A DNA stretch of 64,000 nt from Tomocerus qinae. Its lineage: Eukaryota > Arthropoda > Collembola > Entomobryomorpha > Tomoceridae. The stretch is from positions 7,316,001 through 7,380,000 of the forward strand of contig CM034548.1 of assembly GCA_020055645.1 (NCBI GenBank), read 5' to 3'. The position numbers and the translations under genes are program-made. Below, in pieces: positions 60,501-64,000 of the stretch. How positions within the stretch are numbered: the stretch's first letter is position 1; each line of letters opens with the position of its first letter. The notes under the pieces were generated by a model that saw only the letters and a list, made by a program, of their open reading frames with translations, searched no databases and was not told where the DNA came from.

Positions 60501-63500
60501 GGGATTCATTAAACACAATCAGTAAATAACATACTCTATAACAGAACCAAATAATACGTGTAAGGATTACATTTGCATTTTTTGAGAAATCTATATTGCA
60601 TATAAATACGTACGTAGAAATAAGGTATGGGTGCAAATAATGCATTTCCATAGTTTTCCTTGTGAAGATCAAGTTATATGTGTATATAAAGCAGAGTGCT
60701 ATCGTGTATGCACGTGGAACAAACGACTTTGAATCAGATAAGGGAAAATGTGTCGTACGATTAGTACAAGTACTTATAATGTCTGTCTGTGCGGTTAGTG
60801 TTAGCCTCGATAAATTCAAGTTCATTTTTAGCAAGATTCCACTACATGCAAGAACAATGGGATGATTGGATACTCCTCCCTTTAATTTGACTCTAATTTA
60901 CACTTACATGATAAACGGGCACCAATAAGCTCAATAAAATATATTGTCAGCTAAGCGTCAAGTCCATTTCTTGAGTAAAATTTACATTTCCTGCCTTGTG
61001 CACAATTTTCTTCTACAAATACAAGAAACATAGTCACTTTTATTAATACTGTGCACCTTAGTTTCTTTTTAGCAAAATATTTTCAAGGAATTTTGCACTT
61101 TTCAGATTTTTTACGAAGGAAAGATTTTAAGATTACTCATTTGGAATATTTATGCTTCCATGTCTCGGCTGTTACTTATGCATGAGAGCAGAAATAGATA
61201 TTCTAACTCAAATTGTAAAGTTTATTTCCTAGAGTGCTTTGTTACACTTAGAATGACTGAAAACTGGGGTAGCTACCAGCTTTATCAAATTATTTGCATG
61301 TATAGCTAGATATAAAATATGATGTGCAGGTAAGTAATTTATTGTGGCTAAATACATGCTGTAGCCATATACAGTAGTATATTATACAATCCAACTAATG
61401 TTTACTGTTTCAATAACAGTGAAGTATAATCTGTTAAAATGATCCATCGCAGAGCATTTAAAGGTAGTATTTAAATACCACTTAAATTGATCATGAATAA
61501 GTGAAGTTAATTTGCAATTGTAATACTTATGCAAGAATAAAAAAGAAACACAAGACTAACAATTGTCAACATTGTTGTAGGGTAAGTATGTGATAAACAT
61601 GCCAATGTTTAGCAAGTCATTTTGTCTCAATGTTCTCTATTTTCCTGTTTGCCTTACTAATATTTTATTCTGGTGATTATTTGAGGTAAGACAAAATACA
61701 ATATCCCACAGTAGAAAGTTATGCATGTAATTAATCATGGTTTAGTCGTGATTAGATAGTTAAGTTAATGAATGCTAATTTAAAGTTCAAGTGCATCCTA
61801 TTCTAATTTTACGAGAGATACGCTAAAATGTGTGAGAATTCGTAGAAAAAGTATTTTAGGTAGAGTTGGAGTTTACGCTTAAAAGTGATAAGACTGAAAT
61901 TATAGTTATCCTGAAGTAATTGTGCGATTCAATAAAAGTTTAAAAAGAGCCGATCCTTGCTTTGGTTGGCGGAATGAAGCACTTAACATGTTGGAGATAA
62001 AAGAGTCTTTAGTGCATTTGGGGCTATTAAATGGGATAAATGTCTTGCAAGTGTAGTATGTGTCTGTATTCGCTTTTGTTGAATAGATCGCTTTTTTCAG
62101 CTCTTTTGTTATTGTCAAGCATTTGTTTTCAGACAGACAAAGAAATCCATTGAAATTGAAATAAAAGTGAAGTGCAGTCGAAGTAATAACTGACGGCTGA
62201 TCAAGCTTCAAAGCACTTTATTAGTTTCTCTGTGTACGATTCAACGTAAGGAAGCTTCAACTCCAGTTTCTACATCAGATCTGCAGCATTACGTCGTCCT
62301 TTCTGTACTTTGGTGAGTATATTATAATAGTATCAATGTGTACTAATATCATTAATAGGGCTTCTCTCAATGCCATATAAGCATAGGATATCCTTAATAA
62401 TACTTATACTAGGCAATAACAACATATCAGACTTACCTCTGATACATCCTGGTACGATACACTTTTTGCCTCTACAGAGTATCATAAGTGCGTAGGTATG
62501 GTTTACAATGGATAATAGTAATGGCAAAGGTATGTGTACTTTCAGTACGAGCTACACAAATAACGTACAGCAACCCAACTTCAAGTGTTTGCAGTACGCA
62601 AATGTCGTAAACAAATTGAAATGCAATGTGACGAATCTACGTGAACTTTGTTTTTCATGTTGATGTAGGTAGTCTTATATACTGAGATTATTTTACCTTA
62701 GCTGTATTAACAGGTTTAACATATTTGCATATTCAGTGAAGAGATTCAAGTGATTACATAGACGAGTCGTGGGCGATACATTTATTCATATTAATAATAA
62801 CGAAAATCCTTTTTTGCCTATGAGTAAGATATTCATTATTCATCCTTCCTCATGCCACTGTCTTGATAATGAACACATCCACTATATACATACTACCTAC
62901 TTAGCAGCAATCCCTAGATCATCAGCTTACGCGTATGTATAATATAACTATTAATGTGGCAAGGATATATACAATTTTATAAGCTTCTGATTGCAAATTG
63001 ATTCATATAAATAGACAGGTATGATACAATCTACATTGCCAGGTGAATTGCGAGTCCTAAGTCAACGTATGAATTGACAAATAATATGTATATTAGTCAT
63101 ATGCAAATCCTAAACCTTAGATAAAAGAAAACTGGACTACCTTGCTTTTGCCACCCTCGTCAATAACAACTAAATACATCAAGCAATAAGATCCGGTCTC
63201 AGTTCCAGCTAAGTCAAATGTCAATATGTCCTACGTACCTACTTAAAAACATCCATATCATTTTTCTTTATTGAACCTAATTAAATATTCATGGCAACTT
63301 TGAAAGGCTTATACAACATTTCTTTATAGTCAAGCACTTAAGTACTGCATAAAAACTATCTTCTGTATATCCGCATCCTGAATTGTTTTACGTATGAACT
63401 AAAACCAATTTTTACTGTTTTAATGGGATACCTAAAAGCATTTAAGCAATTATTAGCAAATGGTGTACAAAAAGGGAAATCAGTAAAAGGGTTTTCAGAC

Positions 63501-64000
63501 CAGCATAGCAAAAGCTCTTACTTTAAGTAATTTGTCTTTTTATACACCTAATAATGTCCAAGTAGTTTTGGGTTGTTCTATTTCTAAGCTCTGGGGAAAA
63601 ATAGCATAATATTCCATAAAATTCATGAGTGTGTCCAGATTTTAAAATATCCCTGAAATGAATGAAAATAGACCATAGTAGTATATATCGCACCGTATTT
63701 CCAGCAATAAATACAGGGGTTAATGAATGGTAATTTTGTTAAACTAAACACAAAGTATCAATTACAAACATCCTTTACTTCAATTATTAATGGTAAAATG
63801 TGCCAAAAAAAGGTTTTATCTAGGATTAAATTTTCTTTTGGCTTATCGTTTCCATATGCGCTAAATGTAAAGTGTTTATTATAGAAAATAAAGACAGTAT
63901 AGATATATGCAAAAACAGGGTAGTAATAATGGGATGAATTGAGATTCACTTAATGCAAAAGGTAGCAGAAAACAAGACGGTTATATTCCAAATGGTCCGT
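57510..64000. other. Gene-free stretch right of the retrotransposon
   Basis: No supported gene or repeat. The ORF at 57460-57864 crosses the LTR boundary and so is partly LTR sequence. ORFs at 60427-60834 and 61906-62211 have no recognisable motif. Confidence 0.55.

Overview
The window reads as AT-rich nuclear DNA of an animal, most likely an arthropod. The sequence does not fix the species. Base composition is low in GC. Microsatellites are scattered through it, open frames are nearly all short and unrecognisable, and one metazoan-type Ty3/gypsy (Metaviridae) LTR retrotransposon is present. I see no bacterial gene layout, rRNA, tRNA gene or CRISPR array.

Layout. Bases 1 to about 47,950 are almost gene-free: small chance ORFs, a few simple repeats, a perfect 27-bp palindrome (2613-2639), a MITE-like inverted-repeat element (32389-32591) followed by a 27-bp tandem duplication, a GC-richer patch with a consensus splice donor (38764-38900), and three weak exon-like segments (25774-25942 minus, 38823-38897 plus, 47600-47735 minus). 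Bases 57,510 to 64,000 hold nothing I can support.

The main feature is a 9,552-bp LTR retrotransposon at 47954-57505, inserted in minus orientation and flanked by a 4-bp target duplication TAGT. Its two 1,327-bp LTRs look identical base for base, so the insertion is young. Reading along the minus strand it carries: 5' LTR, a 3-nt spacer, a primer-binding site starting TGGCGACC, a leader with a consensus splice donor, gag (584 aa, capsid domain, PPPY late-domain-like motif, no zinc knuckle), a complete -1 frameshift signal (slippery TTTAAAC, 8-nt spacer, 9-bp stem with one mismatch), pol (protease, reverse transcriptase, RNase H, integrase with GPY/F module), a third ORF in two overlapping frames, a purine tract and the 3' LTR.

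Three points deserve attention. First, the frameshift signal is correctly phased for a short frame that continues gag, not for the annotated gag frame. This copy therefore looks as if one base was inserted near the end of gag. Second, the protease active site reads D-T-C instead of D-T/S-G. Third, the ORF3 region between pol and the 3' LTR (about 160 plus 235 codons) matches no family I recognise and has no signal peptide, membrane segment or envelope features. A splice acceptor-like site just before its ATG would pair with the donor in the leader.

Together the genes encode a standard retroelement cycle: Gag particle, Gag-Pol by frameshifting, reverse transcription and integration. ORF3 is an unexplained addition.
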